Assembly (NCBI RefSeq): GCF_009728995.1
Contig: NZ_VTZW01000015.1
Coordinates: forward strand, 306,549-370,548
Direction: 5' to 3'
Length of the DNA: 64,000 nt
Source: Streptomonospora sp. PA3
Lineage (GTDB): Bacteria > Actinomycetota > Actinomycetes > Streptosporangiales > Streptosporangiaceae
Shown here: piece by piece, positions 9,669-19,292 of the stretch
How positions within the stretch are numbered: the first letter of the stretch is position 1
Layout: each line of letters starts with the position of its first letter
The notes under the pieces: generated by a model
Told to the model about the DNA's origin: nothing
What the model saw: the letters and a program-made list of their open reading frames with translations, nothing else
The model's database searches: none
Made by a program: the position numbers and the translations under genes

Positions 9669-10448
9669 CTACACGAACTTCTTCTCGGCGAGGAACTCCG
9701 CGGCCTTGACGCCGCCGTCGCCCTCGTCCTTGACGACGGTGCCCGCGGCCCGCGGCGGGGCCGGCGCGAAGTCGACGGTCTCGGTGGCGGCGTTGGCCAG
9801 CCCGACCCGGTCGGCCTCGATGCCCGCGTCGGCGATGCCCAGCTTCTCCACCGGCTTCTTCTTCGCCTGCATGATCAGCTTGAACGAGGGGTAGCGCGGC
9901 TCGTTGATCTTCTCGATGACCGAGACCACCGCGGGCAGCTGCGCCTCGACGACGTCGTAGCCGTAGTCGGTGGCGCGCTGGACGCGGACGGCCGAGCCGT
10001 CGACGTCGACCTTGCCGGCGAGGGTGAGCTGCGGCAGCCCCAGGTACTCGGCCAGCGCGGCGCCCAGGACGCCGGTGCGCGCGTCGGTGGACTCCGAGCC
10101 CAGCACGACGAGGTCGAACTCGACGGTGCCCAGCGCCTTGGACAGCGCGTAGGCCGTCTGCAGCGCGTCGGAGCCCTCAAGGGCGTCGTCGACGAGGTGC
10201 ACGGCCTTGTCGGCGCCCATGGACAGCGCCTTGCGGATGGAGTCGGTGGCCTGGTCGGGTCCCATCGTCAGGACGGTGACCTCGCCGCCGTGCTTCTCCT
10301 TGAGGAGCAGCGCCTCTTCGATGGCGTACTCGTCGAGTTCGTTGATGACGCCGTCCGACGCCGCGCGGTCCAGCGTGTTGTCGTCGGGCGAGAGTTTGCG
10401 CTCGGTCGCCGTGTCGGGGACCTGCTTGACCAATACGACAATATTCAT
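9669..10448 (-). CDS. etfB: Electron transfer flavoprotein beta subunit
   Basis: A 259-residue EtfB that pairs with EtfA and carries AMP. It begins MNIVVLVKQVPDT, has the SMGADKAVHL and STDARTGVLGA regions, and the family signature VVSVIEKINEPRYPS with MQAKKKP. The ATG at 10448 agrees with the family N-terminus. First gene of the etfBA operon; the 240-bp region upstream holds its promoter and the terminator of the kinase gene. Confidence 0.96.
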   Translation of the reverse strand: MNIVVLVKQVPDTATERKLSPDDNTLDRAASDGVINELDEYAIEEALLLKEKHGGEVTVLTMGPDQATDSIRKALSMGADKAVHLVDDALEGSDALQTAYALSKALGTVEFDLVVLGSESTDARTGVLGAALAEYLGLPQLTLAGKVDVDGSAVRVQRATDYGYDVVEAQLPAVVSVIEKINEPRYPSFKLIMQAKKKPVEKLGIADAGIEADRVGLANAATETVDFAPAPPRAAGTVVKDEGDGGVKAAEFLAEKKFV

Positions 10449-10630
10449 GGCCGGTGGCCGACCTCCCTGCACTCCCATGCGTCGCCCACTCGGACGGCGC
10501 GGGCGCTGGCGCGCCCGTGGCTCCTTCGGGTGCCAACTGCACGTTGCCATCGGATGGCGGGCGGCGTTCCCGTCACGCCTCCCGCCTGCGGATTCTGCTG
10601 TACCACCCCGATGTTACTGGCTGGTAGCAC

Positions 10631-10650
10631 CGGGGGCGAACGCGCCCCCG
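10631..10650 (-). terminator. Hairpin terminator after the kinase gene
   Basis: An 8-bp GC stem (10631-10638 with 10643-10650, 4-nt loop) lies about 40 nt beyond the kinase stop on the minus strand. Confidence 0.5.
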
Positions 10651-10690
10651 CCACCGCGGACCGCGGGGGCGGTGCGGCACCGCGGCCGGA

Positions 10691-12739
10691 TCAGCCGCCG
10701 AAGACCGGCCACCCGGAGGGTCCGCTGCCCATCATCCACCACGACGGCGCGGAGCTGATGCCGTAGGACAGCACCAGCATCGCCAGCAGCACCGTCAGCA
10801 CGATCACGCCCCAGTAGACATAGGGGCTGCGAACGGTGATGGAGTCGATCGCGGCGCGCGCCTGGCGCACCGCGGGCCGGCCGTTGGGGCCGAGGAAGCT
10901 CAGCACCACGACCAGGGTGAAGGCGTAGGAGCCGACGAAGTTGGGCGTGTTCGTGCCATCGCTGGTCAGCAGTGTGATCACGATGCCCACGACGATCCCG
11001 GCGAGCAGGTAGCCCAGCCCGTAGACCAGGTTGCGGCCCAGCGTGCGCAGCAGCGCCCAGGGCATGCTCAGCGCGATGACCATGCTGTCGGAGCTGCGCG
11101 GCCCGCGGGTCTGCAGCCGCCGGGCGTGCTCGGCCTTGACCGTGTCCAGGGCCCCCAGGACGCTCGCCGTGAGCAGGCCCAGGATGACGCCCGGCACCGG
11201 CACCGTCAGGCAGAGGCCGGCGAGGAAGACCAGCACCGGGATCAGCAGCAGCCAGGGCAGGGGGCGCGCCTCCTGCTCGGCGCCGTAGTGGTCCTCGTCG
11301 TCGTCGCTGTCGATGTAGTCGCTGAGCCGGTCGCTGCTGGAGCGGCGGAACCGGTCGAACACGCCGCCGGACTCCTCGCCGTAGCCGGAGCGGGCGGCCG
11401 GCCGGTTCTCCACCGGGGTGAGGATGTCGCGGAACTCCTCGGGGCGCAGCGTGGAGTTGAAGTACTGCGTGCCCGGCCCCGCGGAGTCGTCGGGCTCGTA
11501 GGTGCCGAGCATGCCCGCCTGCTGCGGCGAGCGCGGGTCGTCGGGCTCGGCCCGCATCGTCTGCTCGGGGCCCGCGCCGCCGACCCGGGTCTGGTCGGCG
11601 CCGCCCCCGGACACGCGGGTCTGATCGGCGCCGCCGGCCACCCGGGTCTGGTCGGGTCCGCCCGCGGCCATGGTGCGGTCGGCCTCGCCGCCGGACTCCG
11701 AGACGGAGGTGTCGCCGCCGGCGGCCGGGCCCGCCAGGGCTCCGGCTCCGCCTCCCGCCCCCGCCGCTGCTCCCGCGGCCATGGCGCCGCCCCAGCCGGC
11801 GCCGTCGGCACCGTCGCGGCGCTCGCGAGCCGGCTCGGAGGTGGCGGCCTGCACCGTGTGCTTGCCGGTCAGTCCGCTGTCGACGTAGGAGGCGATCTCC
11901 TCGCTCAGGGGCAGGTCGAGGTTGAGCCGGCCGGTCTGGGCGACGAGTTCGGCGGCGGTGGGGCGCGCGGACATGTCGCGCGAGACGGCGGCCTGCACCA
12001 GCGGCTGCAGCTCGGGGGGCATGCCGTCGAGGTTGATCTCGCCGTTGAGGATGCGGAAGAAGATGACCTCGAAGGACCCGGAGCCGTAGGGCGGGGTGCC
12101 GGTGGAGGCGAAGGCCACCGTGGCGCCCCAGGCGTGGATGTCGGTCGCCGGGCCGAGGTCGGTGCCCTCGATGACCTCCGGGGAGAGGTAGCTGGGTGTG
12201 CCCACGAACGTGCCGGTCTGGGTCAGCTTGGCGCCGTCGACGGCGTGGGCGATGCCGAAGTCGATCACGATCGGCTCGCCGTTGGAGATGATGACGTTGC
12301 CCGGCTTGAGGTCGCGGTGGATGACGTCGGCGGCGTGGATGTCGTCGATGGCGCGCGCCAGGCCCGAGATGAACCGGGTCAGCGCCCTGCCGCGCAGCGG
12401 GCCGTGGTCGGTGACGGTGGAGTCGAGGGTGGGGCCGGGGATGTACTCGGTGACGACCCAGGGGAGCTCGGCGTCGGTGTCGGCGTCGATGACCTCGGCG
12501 ACGTTGGGGCTGTGCACGCGGCGCATGGTGGCCACCTCGCGCGCGAGCCGGGCGCGGGCGACGTGGTCGCCGGCGACCTCCGAGCGCAGCACCTTCACCG
12601 CGACGAGCCGATCCTGCCGGGGGTCGACGGCTTGGTACACGACACCCATGCCGCCTTGGCCGATCCGGCGGCGGATCATGTAGGGGCCGACGCGTTCCGG
12701 CAGCTCCTCGCCCTCGGGGAAACCTGCCGACATTGCCAT
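10691..12739 (-). CDS. Membrane-anchored Ser/Thr protein kinase (Hanks type)
   Basis: A 682-residue kinase. The glycine loop GQGGMGVVY is near residue 27, the VAVK lysine near 48, and HRDLKPGN, DFGIAH and a SPE (for APE) follow, so it should be active. Residues about 290-480 are Gly/Ala/Pro-rich. Residues 355-392 contain a short tandem repeat built on DQTRV (DQTRVAGG, DQTRVSGG, DQTRVGG, then EQTM), a row of threonines that could be phosphorylated. The C-terminal 180 residues hold four or five membrane helices. There are no PASTA or other sensor domains outside the membrane. ATG 12739 starts it; targets unknown. Confidence 0.9.
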   Translation of the reverse strand: MAMSAGFPEGEELPERVGPYMIRRRIGQGGMGVVYQAVDPRQDRLVAVKVLRSEVAGDHVARARLAREVATMRRVHSPNVAEVIDADTDAELPWVVTEYIPGPTLDSTVTDHGPLRGRALTRFISGLARAIDDIHAADVIHRDLKPGNVIISNGEPIVIDFGIAHAVDGAKLTQTGTFVGTPSYLSPEVIEGTDLGPATDIHAWGATVAFASTGTPPYGSGSFEVIFFRILNGEINLDGMPPELQPLVQAAVSRDMSARPTAAELVAQTGRLNLDLPLSEEIASYVDSGLTGKHTVQAATSEPARERRDGADGAGWGGAMAAGAAAGAGGGAGALAGPAAGGDTSVSESGGEADRTMAAGGPDQTRVAGGADQTRVSGGGADQTRVGGAGPEQTMRAEPDDPRSPQQAGMLGTYEPDDSAGPGTQYFNSTLRPEEFRDILTPVENRPAARSGYGEESGGVFDRFRRSSSDRLSDYIDSDDDEDHYGAEQEARPLPWLLLIPVLVFLAGLCLTVPVPGVILGLLTASVLGALDTVKAEHARRLQTRGPRSSDSMVIALSMPWALLRTLGRNLVYGLGYLLAGIVVGIVITLLTSDGTNTPNFVGSYAFTLVVVLSFLGPNGRPAVRQARAAIDSITVRSPYVYWGVIVLTVLLAMLVLSYGISSAPSWWMMGSGPSGWPVFGG

Positions 12740-13136
12740 TGCGAATTCATCCCCTCAAACCTGGCACACCACGACATCAAGCCTATCCGCTGGGGATGGC
12801 CGGGCCGGAGACGCGGAACCCGGCCGACCGGCCGGAGACGCCGCCGCTCGCGCCGCACAGCGATCACGTTTGCCGCGGCGGAGGATTCCGGCCGCGGACC
12901 GTTCCCAGGCAAAGCTAGCCGGACCGCCCGGACGCGGGAAGACCGCAGCGGCGATCAGGCCGCGAGCGGCCGCTGTCCGAGCGACCACACGAGTATGACG
13001 CACGTTTCGGGGGGTGTGGTTCCGGCGCGGGCGCGCGGTGCGCGCGCGGGGCGGTGCGGGCCGCCGGTGCGGCGCGGACCGCGCCCCGCTGCCGCGCCGA
13101 GTGCGCCGGGCGGCCGCCGACCGCGGGAGGCGCCGG
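12740..13136. other. Intergenic region upstream of the kinase
   Basis: Nearly 400 bp between the kinase start and the YbaK-like stop. Open frames here run on both strands with no ribosome site or codon-bias support. It must hold the kinase promoter on the minus strand. No RNA gene or clear operator was seen. Confidence 0.5.
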
Positions 13137-13673
13137 TCAGTCGGTGCGCACCCCGAGGCCCGAGAGCGTCTCGGCGTTGGGCAGTTCGGCCAGGTCGGCA
13201 CCCGGCAGCACGAGCTTGGACGCGCGCAGGCCGCTGCCGATCACCACGTGGCCGGCCTCCAGCACCGCCTCGTCGACCAGAACCGGCCACTCCTGCGGCA
13301 GGCCGATGGGGGTGATCCCGCCGTACTCCATGCCGCTCGCGGCGACGGCCTCCTCCTGGGGCGCGAAGGAGGCCTTGCGGGCGCCCAGGTGGCGCCGCGC
13401 GACGCCGTTGACGTCGGCGCGGGTGGTGGCCAGCACGATGCACGCCGCCATGCGCACCCGGCCCGCCCGCTTGGCCGCGATGACCACGCAGTTGGCCGAG
13501 GCGCCCAGCGGGATCCCGTAGGTGGCCGCGCAGTCGGCGGTGTCGGCCAGCTCGGGGTCGATGGGCGCCGCCAGCACCCGCTCGGCGGGCCCCCAGCCGT
13601 CCAGTCCGGCCGCGACCGGCGCGGCCAGCAGGTCGGGGCGGTCCCGCGCCGGTTCGGTCTTCAGTCCCCACAT
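13137..13673 (-). CDS. YbaK/EbsC-family aminoacyl-tRNA deacylase-like protein
   Basis: A 178-residue single-domain protein of the YbaK/ProX fold, which hydrolyses misacylated tRNAs. Visible family features are VVIAAKRAGR with the catalytic-type lysine, a TTRADVN segment, ARKASFAPQEEAVAASGMEYGG, and the terminal VIGSGLRASKLVL. ATG 13673 has GGGGAGGA 6 nt upstream. It follows an enoyl-CoA hydratase gene by 65 nt on the same strand, perhaps cotranscribed. Which aminoacyl-tRNA is the substrate cannot be told. Confidence 0.85.
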   Translation of the reverse strand: MWGLKTEPARDRPDLLAAPVAAGLDGWGPAERVLAAPIDPELADTADCAATYGIPLGASANCVVIAAKRAGRVRMAACIVLATTRADVNGVARRHLGARKASFAPQEEAVAASGMEYGGITPIGLPQEWPVLVDEAVLEAGHVVIGSGLRASKLVLPGADLAELPNAETLSGLGVRTD

Positions 13674-13738
13674 GTCGTTCCTCCCCTTCGCGCGGGTCGC
13701 GGACAGGGCGGCGCCGCTTCGGGCCGGCCGCGACTCCC

Positions 13739-14548
13739 CTACCGGCCCGAGAAGCGCGCCTTGCCCGGACCCTCCTCGACGAAGCTGCGCATCCCCGCCT
13801 TCTGGTCCTCGGTGGCGAACAGCCCGGCGAAGTGCATCCGCTCGATCTCCAGGCCGGTGGCCAGGTCGGTCTCCAGACCGCCGTCGATCGCCTGCTTGGC
13901 GGCGCGCAGGGCGAGGGCGGGGCCGTTCGCGTAGCTCGCGGCCATGGCGACCGCGTGGTCGTAGACCTCGGAGCCGGGGACGACGGCGTCGACGAGGCCG
14001 ATGGCCAGCGCCTCCTCGGCGGCGACGTGGCGCCCGGTGAAGATGAGGTCCTTGGCACGTGCCGGGCCGATCAGCCGCGGGAGGCGCTGGGTGCCGCCCG
14101 CACCGGGGATCACGCCCAGGCGGATCTCGGGCTGGCCCAGGCGCGCGTCGTCGGCGGCCACCCGGAAGTCCGCGCACAGCGCCAGCTCGCAGCCGCCGCC
14201 CAGCGCGAAGCCGGTGATGGCCGCGATGACCGGTTTGGGGATGGTCGCGACAGCGGTGAGCGAACCCTGGAGGAGGCGCGAGTGGTCCGCCATGTCGGCG
14301 AAGCCCATCTCGGCCATCTCCTTGACGTCGGCGCCGGCGGCGAAGACGCGCTCGCCGCCGTAGACCACCGCGGCCCGGATGCCGTCGTCGGCGCCGACCC
14401 GCTCGGCCGCGGCCTTGATCTCGCGCTGCATCCGCGCGTCGAGCGCGTTCATCTTCGGGCGGTCCAGCCGGATCACGGCGACCGCCGGATGGTTCGGGTC
14501 CCGCTCCACCCGGACGAACTCGCCCGCGGCCTCGTCCACACTCGTCAC
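13739..14548 (-). CDS. Enoyl-CoA hydratase/isomerase family protein
   Basis: A 269-residue crotonase-fold protein. The oxyanion-hole strand is FAAGADVKEMAEM, and the second conserved block is ALGGGCELALCADFRVAADDARLGQPEI followed by GVIPGAGGTQRLPR. Both Glu residues expected of a true hydratase are present, so beta-oxidation activity is likely. The GTG at 14548 is chosen because GGAGG precedes it by 7 nt; an upstream ATG has no ribosome site. Its substrate chain length is not visible. Confidence 0.9.
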   Translation of the reverse strand: MTSVDEAAGEFVRVERDPNHPAVAVIRLDRPKMNALDARMQREIKAAAERVGADDGIRAAVVYGGERVFAAGADVKEMAEMGFADMADHSRLLQGSLTAVATIPKPVIAAITGFALGGGCELALCADFRVAADDARLGQPEIRLGVIPGAGGTQRLPRLIGPARAKDLIFTGRHVAAEEALAIGLVDAVVPGSEVYDHAVAMAASYANGPALALRAAKQAIDGGLETDLATGLEIERMHFAGLFATEDQKAGMRSFVEEGPGKARFSGR

Positions 14549-14702
14549 CCGGCATCCTCCAGACATCGACTCCCCGGCCCCGCTGCGACCGGGCCGCGTC
14601 TCAATACCTACCACTGCCCGCCCGCGCCGCGCCGCGTGCCCTTCTCCGCCGGCGCCGGGATGGGCGCCGCGCTCGCCCCGCACTCTCGCCGCCGCGCGCG
14701 GA

Positions 14703-15626
14703 TCAGAACGTCAGCGGGGTCCAGGTGCCCGCGGCGGCGGAGACGGCGTGGGCCGCGGCCAGCAGCGCGAGGGTGCCGGCCAGGAGCGCGGTGTCCGCGG
14801 TGCGCCAGCGGCTCAGGCGCGCGTGGCTGCGGGGGCCGCCGGCGAAGCCGCGCGCGTCCATGGCCATGGCCAGCAGCGTCCCGATACGGATCGAGCGCAC
14901 CAGCAGCGCGAACGCCTTCCCGGTGAAGACGGCGGCCGCGCGCGCCGGGTTGCCGCCGGAGTCCAGGCCGCGGGCGCGGCGCGCCCGCCCCAGCGTGCGC
15001 CACTGCTCCGCCAGCAGCGGTATCAGCCGCAGCGCGGCCAGCACCGCGATCGCCGGCCGCTCGGGGACCCGCAGCCGCTGGACGAGGGAGTCGGCCATGT
15101 CGGTGGGGTCGCTGGTCACCGCGGCCAGCATGCTCGGCAGCGCGATCGCCAGCAGCCGCACGGCGGCGCCGAGGGCCCCCATCGGCCCCTCCTCGCCGAA
15201 GACCAGGTTGACCAGCCCGATCGAGGCTCCCATCAGCAGCAGCGGGACGCCCAGCGCGGCGAGCCGGGCCCGGCCCAGACCGGAGAACGGCAGCAGCCCC
15301 AGACCGGCGGCCAGGACGACGCCGGACGTCACCGGGTCCACGACGGGGATCAGCCCGGCGGCCACCAGCACGGCCGCCAGCAGCTTGCCCGCGGGGTCGG
15401 CGCGCGGCAGCCACGCGCGCCGCGGCAGGCGGGGACCGGCGGATGCGGATTCGGCGGGGGCCGTGCGGACGGCGGCGGAGCCTCCGCCCTCGCCCCCGCA
15501 GTCCGCCGCCTCCGCGCGCACGGCCGCTCCGGCGCCCGCCCGCCCGGGGGCCGGCGTCCGCTCGGGTGCCCCCTCGGCGGCCGTCCGGGCGGCCCGCCGG
15601 CCGCGATCGGCACCGGCGGCGCTCAT
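14703..15626 (-). CDS. ykoC: ECF transporter transmembrane (T) component, YkoC type
   Basis: A 307-residue energy-coupling protein. After a disordered, Ala/Arg-rich N-terminus of about 85 residues, five or six membrane helices follow. The two coupling helices carry the Ala-Arg-Gly signatures ARRARGLDSGG and AMDARGFAGG that contact the ATPases. ATG 15626 overlaps the ATPase stop by 4 nt (ATGA), and GGGAGGGGGAG lies just upstream. It is the last gene of the riboswitch-controlled ykoEDC operon. Confidence 0.9.
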   Translation of the reverse strand: MSAAGADRGRRAARTAAEGAPERTPAPGRAGAGAAVRAEAADCGGEGGGSAAVRTAPAESASAGPRLPRRAWLPRADPAGKLLAAVLVAAGLIPVVDPVTSGVVLAAGLGLLPFSGLGRARLAALGVPLLLMGASIGLVNLVFGEEGPMGALGAAVRLLAIALPSMLAAVTSDPTDMADSLVQRLRVPERPAIAVLAALRLIPLLAEQWRTLGRARRARGLDSGGNPARAAAVFTGKAFALLVRSIRIGTLLAMAMDARGFAGGPRSHARLSRWRTADTALLAGTLALLAAAHAVSAAAGTWTPLTF

Positions 15627-17371
15627 CGGCGCTCCCCCTCCCCGCGACCGGAGACGCGGCGGCGTCCGCGCTCCCCGCACCGGTCGGCATCGGCGCCCGG
15701 TGGGGAGCGGTGCGCGCCGTCCGCGTCGTTCCTGCCGTCGGGCCCGCTACCCGATCGCTCGCGGGACCGTGCACTCGGCGGCCGATCGGCCAGGAGAGCG
15801 GCGCCGGCCTCGCTGCGGGCGGCCGGGGGCCGGGCGTACCCGCCGCTCAGGCCGATCTCGACGTCGGTGAAGCAGCGCAGCAGGGCGGCGTCGTGGGTGG
15901 CGGTGACGACGGCGCGGCCGTCGGCGCGCAGTTCCGACAGCAGCTCGACCAGTTCCCGCCAGGTGCGGGTGTCCTGGCCGAAGGTCGGCTCGTCCAGCAG
16001 CAGCACGTCGGGGGCGTGCGAGGCCCCGGAGCTGAGCGCGGTCGCCACCGACAGCCGCCGCTTCTCGCCGCCGGAGAGGGTGAAGGGGTGGACGTCGGCG
16101 AGTCCGGTGAGCCGCAGCCGCTCCAGCAGCTCGTCCACGCGGCGCCGCGTCTCCCCCTCGCTCAGCCCGGCGCGGCGCGGCGCGAAGGCCAGCTCGTCGC
16201 GGACGCTGCCGGTGACGAACTGGTCCTCGGCGTGCTGGAACACCGTGCCGACATGGCGTGCCAGGCGCCTGGCCGGCCATTTCGCCAGCGGCCGCGTGCT
16301 GACCCCGGCCAGGCGGCCGCGCGGGGCGACGGTGCCGTCCTGGGGCGCGTCCAGCCCGGCGAGCAGGCCCAGGAGGGTGGACTTGCCCGCGCCGTTGGGT
16401 CCGGTCAGGGCGGTCGCCGTGCCCGGGTGCACGGCGGCGTCGACTCCGTGCAGGACGGGTGCGCCGGGGGCGCCCAGCAGGCCGATGCCGCCGGGGGCGC
16501 GGGCGGTGCAGCCGGCGGCCTCGATCACCGCCGGTCCCGCGGCGCCCGGGCGCACGCTCGGCCTCGGCTCGCGGCCCGGGACCCACACACCCTGGTCGGC
16601 CAGGCTGCGGCCGTGGCCGGCGAAGACCGCGGCGGGCTCGCCGTCGGCGACCACGCCTGCCCCGGGTTCGACCACGACGACCCGGTCGACGAGGTCGGCC
16701 ACGGCCTCCCCGGCCTCGTCGGCGTTGGCCGCATCGCCGACCACCTCGGCCACGCGGTGCTCCACCAGCACCATCGTCGCCTCGCTGCTGCGCAGCAGGT
16801 GCTCCAGCACCCGCCGCACCCGCGCGGCGCCGGCGCGGTCGAGGTTGGCGGTGGGTTCGTCGAGCAGCAGCAGGCGCGGACGCATCGCAAGCGCGCCGGC
16901 CAGTACCAGCCGCTGCTTCTCCCCGCCCGACAGCGCGGCCGTGGGGCGGTCGGGCCCGTAGCCGAAGCCGACCTCCTCCAGCGCCTCGCGGACCCGCGCC
17001 CAGATCTCCGCGCGCTCCAGGCCCAGGTTCTCCGGCCCGAAGGCGGCGTCGTCGCCGGAGCGGGCCATGACCAGCTGGGTCTCCGGATCCTGGCTGACCA
17101 GCGCGACGCCGCCGCGCGAGGCGGCGGCCGGACCGCCGTCGATGCGCAGCCGGCCCTCCTCGTCACCGGAGACGGCCCCCGATTCGCCGGTCAGCCCGGC
17201 CATGGCATGCAGCAGCGTGCTCTTGCCGGCGCCCGAGGCGCCGAGCAGCAGCACCCGCTCACCCGGCTCGATGAGGAGGTCGACTCCGCGCAGCGACCAT
17301 CGGCTCCGGCCGGAGTGGCGCCAGCCCCATCCGGCCAGCTCGACACGGGCGCCGCCGCGCGCGGGGGTCAT
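15623..17371 (-). CDS. ykoD: ECF transporter ATPase with two fused ABC domains, YkoD type
   Basis: A 582-residue fusion of two ABC ATPases. The first has GASGAGKST, LSGGEKQR and LLLLDEPTANLD; the second has GPNGAGKST, LSGGEKRR and LLLDEPTFGQD. Each therefore has complete Walker A, signature and Walker B motifs. Tandem fusion is the YkoD arrangement. An Arg/Gly-rich tail of about 60 residues follows the second domain and is unusual. The start overlaps the ykoE stop and the end overlaps the ykoC start, each by 4 nt, so translation is coupled throughout. Confidence 0.92.
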   Translation of the reverse strand: MTPARGGARVELAGWGWRHSGRSRWSLRGVDLLIEPGERVLLLGASGAGKSTLLHAMAGLTGESGAVSGDEEGRLRIDGGPAAASRGGVALVSQDPETQLVMARSGDDAAFGPENLGLERAEIWARVREALEEVGFGYGPDRPTAALSGGEKQRLVLAGALAMRPRLLLLDEPTANLDRAGAARVRRVLEHLLRSSEATMVLVEHRVAEVVGDAANADEAGEAVADLVDRVVVVEPGAGVVADGEPAAVFAGHGRSLADQGVWVPGREPRPSVRPGAAGPAVIEAAGCTARAPGGIGLLGAPGAPVLHGVDAAVHPGTATALTGPNGAGKSTLLGLLAGLDAPQDGTVAPRGRLAGVSTRPLAKWPARRLARHVGTVFQHAEDQFVTGSVRDELAFAPRRAGLSEGETRRRVDELLERLRLTGLADVHPFTLSGGEKRRLSVATALSSGASHAPDVLLLDEPTFGQDTRTWRELVELLSELRADGRAVVTATHDAALLRCFTDVEIGLSGGYARPPAARSEAGAALLADRPPSARSRERSGSGPDGRNDADGAHRSPPGADADRCGERGRRRVSGRGEGERR

Positions 17372-18015
17372 CCGCGCGCCGAGGGGAACGCCGACAGCGC
17401 GCCGGCCCGGGCCAGTGCCGAGGTCAGCAGCCGGGCGCCGGCACCGCCGATCGCCGCGGCGCTGAGCACGACGAGCACGCCGTAGGTCAGCTGGTAGGAC
17501 AGCGGCCAGGTGTGGTAATAGGCCACGTTGTCCCAGATGGCGGGCGGTATGCCGGCGGCGGCGCCGGCCGCGATCGCGATCGGCATGCCCCAGCGGCGGT
17601 AGCGGGCGGCGGCGAAGACGAGTTCGGGCAGCAGGCCCTGCAGGAAGCCGGCCACGGCGACCTCGACGCCCCAGGGCGTGCCCAGCACCATCGACACGAA
17701 CGCGGCCGCGGTGGAGGTCAGCACGGCCGCACCGGGCTTGCGGACGACGAGCCCGCCAAGCACGCCGGGCAGCAGCCACATGCCGTAGATGACCGCCTGG
17801 GCGGGCGGGAAGAACACGAACAGCGGGGTGGTCACCTGCCACAGCAGGCCCCACGCCCAGAAGATCACGCCGATGGCCACGCCCAGCACCGCGGGCACGA
17901 CGATGTCGACGGTGCGGTAGTGCGGCAGCGCGCGCCGCACGCGCCGAAGCAGGCGGGCGAACATCCCTCCGCGCGCCTGTGCGGCCGGAGAGGGGGTCGA
18001 TGGCTGGTGCTTCAC
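17368..18015 (-). CDS. ykoE: ECF transporter substrate-binding (S) component, YkoE type (thiamine/HMP)
   Basis: A 215-residue membrane protein. After a short basic N-terminus it has about six hydrophobic segments, with YRTVDIVVPAVLG, the FWAWGLLW region and an IWDNVAYYHTW loop typical of YkoE. YkoE binds hydroxymethylpyrimidine or thiamine and works with YkoD and YkoC. Specificity is supported by the TPP riboswitch directly upstream. GTG 18015 is preferred over an earlier in-frame start because GAAGGGA precedes it. Confidence 0.9.
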   Translation of the reverse strand: MKHQPSTPSPAAQARGGMFARLLRRVRRALPHYRTVDIVVPAVLGVAIGVIFWAWGLLWQVTTPLFVFFPPAQAVIYGMWLLPGVLGGLVVRKPGAAVLTSTAAAFVSMVLGTPWGVEVAVAGFLQGLLPELVFAAARYRRWGMPIAIAAGAAAGIPPAIWDNVAYYHTWPLSYQLTYGVLVVLSAAAIGGAGARLLTSALARAGALSAFPSARG

Positions 18016-18128
18016 GGGACGTCCCTTCGCGTGTCGGAGCGAGGGGGCCCGGGCCAAGAGCGCCGGCCGGATCCGGAAAACGCCCGCCCGGAGTGGGACG
18101 CGCGGCCGAACCGGCGGACGGGTTCACG

Positions 18129-18213
18129 ACTCCCTGCGCTGGCATTACCCAGATCAGGTGTGTGAGGGTCTGCGGTCGCGGACCGCACTCTCAGCGCCTA
18201 AGCGCTCCCCTGT
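18129..18213 (-). promoter_or_regulatory. TPP riboswitch (THI element)
   Basis: Read on the minus strand, all conserved blocks appear in order: ACAGGGGAGC, GCTGAGAGTGC, GACCCT, ACCTGATCTGGGTAATGCC and GCGCAGGGA. P1 can pair between the two ends. It lies about 115 nt before ykoE and should turn the operon off when thiamine pyrophosphate is plentiful. Confidence 0.95.
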
Positions 18214-18330
18214 CGGTTTCCCCTCCATTATGCGGACCGCTGCGTGGCGAAGGTCAAGGCGGGGCGGCTTACGGGCAGTCGGCCGGTCGGCCCATGGCGA
18301 CGACCGGTCCGGCATCGACGCGGCGCCGCC

Positions 18331-19071
18331 TCACAGGCCGCCGTCCCCGCGGCTCCGCCGCTGCGGCTTGTGCGCCTCGATGAGGAAGCGGGTGGAGTGG
18401 GCCGTGAACGAGCCGCGCGTGCGGATGTGCTCGTGGAGGGCGCGGAGGCGGTCCCGGTAGCCCTCCACGCTGAATCCCGGAACGATCCAGACCACCTTGC
18501 GCAGGAAGTACACGACGGCGCCGATGTCGTGGAACTCCATGCGGAGCCGCTCCGCCCGCAGATCGGCGACCTGCAGACCGGCCGCCTCGGCGGCGGCGCG
18601 CGCGTCGTCGGGATGGCGCCGGCGGCGGACCTCGGGCGGCTGGGGGCCGAGGAAGAACTCGGTGAGTTCGAAGACGCTGGCGGGGCCGACCTGCTGGGAG
18701 AAGTAGGTCCCGCCGGGTCGCAGCACGCGGGCGATGTCGATCCACCGGGTTTCGACCGGATGGCGGCTGACCACCAGGTCGAAGGACTCGGCGGCGAACG
18801 GCAGCGGCGGCCGGGGATCGGTCGCCACAACGGCCGCGCCGCGCGGACGCAGGCGGGCGGCCGCCCGCGCGAGGTTGGGCGGCCAGGACTCCGTCGCGAC
18901 CGTCTGCGGCGGCAGCACGGGGGCCTCGTCCAGAACCTCGCCGCCTCCGGTGTCGATGTCGAGGGCCGCCCGCGCCGACCGCAGCCGCTCGGCCATCGCG
19001 CGGGCATACCCCCACGACGGCCGCTCCTCGCTCGCGCGCCCCTCAAGCCACGAGAACCCCCACCCGTCCAC
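18331..19071 (-). CDS. Class I SAM-dependent methyltransferase
   Basis: A 246-residue methyltransferase. Motif I reads ALDIDTGGGEVL, the mid-strand ESFDLVVSRHPV follows, and the post-motif III loop is RVLRPGGTYFSQQVG. The start WGFSWLEGRA...RPSWGYA is a pattern shared by an uncharacterised actinobacterial methyltransferase group. The GTG at 19071 has no clear ribosome site. It is divergent from a MarR gene with about 280 bp between, and its substrate is unknown. Confidence 0.8.
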   Translation of the reverse strand: MDGWGFSWLEGRASEERPSWGYARAMAERLRSARAALDIDTGGGEVLDEAPVLPPQTVATESWPPNLARAAARLRPRGAAVVATDPRPPLPFAAESFDLVVSRHPVETRWIDIARVLRPGGTYFSQQVGPASVFELTEFFLGPQPPEVRRRRHPDDARAAAEAAGLQVADLRAERLRMEFHDIGAVVYFLRKVVWIVPGFSVEGYRDRLRALHEHIRTRGSFTAHSTRFLIEAHKPQRRSRGDGGL

Positions 19072-19292
19072 CGAGGCGGCGGCCGGTCGAAGTCGCCGCC
19101 GGCGTCATCCCGGCCCCAGGACCGAGCGGTTCCGCCGCTTGCCGCGCCGCCGGCGCCGTCCCCGCGGTCGCGATCGATGTCAGCCACGGGCGCGATCATC
19201 GCAGCCCGCGCCGGGAGGCGGCGAGGGCTTTTCGGAACCGCCGGGGACGGCTCACCCGGTACCGCGGGTGCCCCGCCGGACTCCCGCACATC

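Noticed and set aside
12676..13315. Short frames in the kinase upstream gap and over the YbaK-like gene
   Set aside because: No ribosome sites and no recognisable domains; the YbaK-like frame explains the coding signal.
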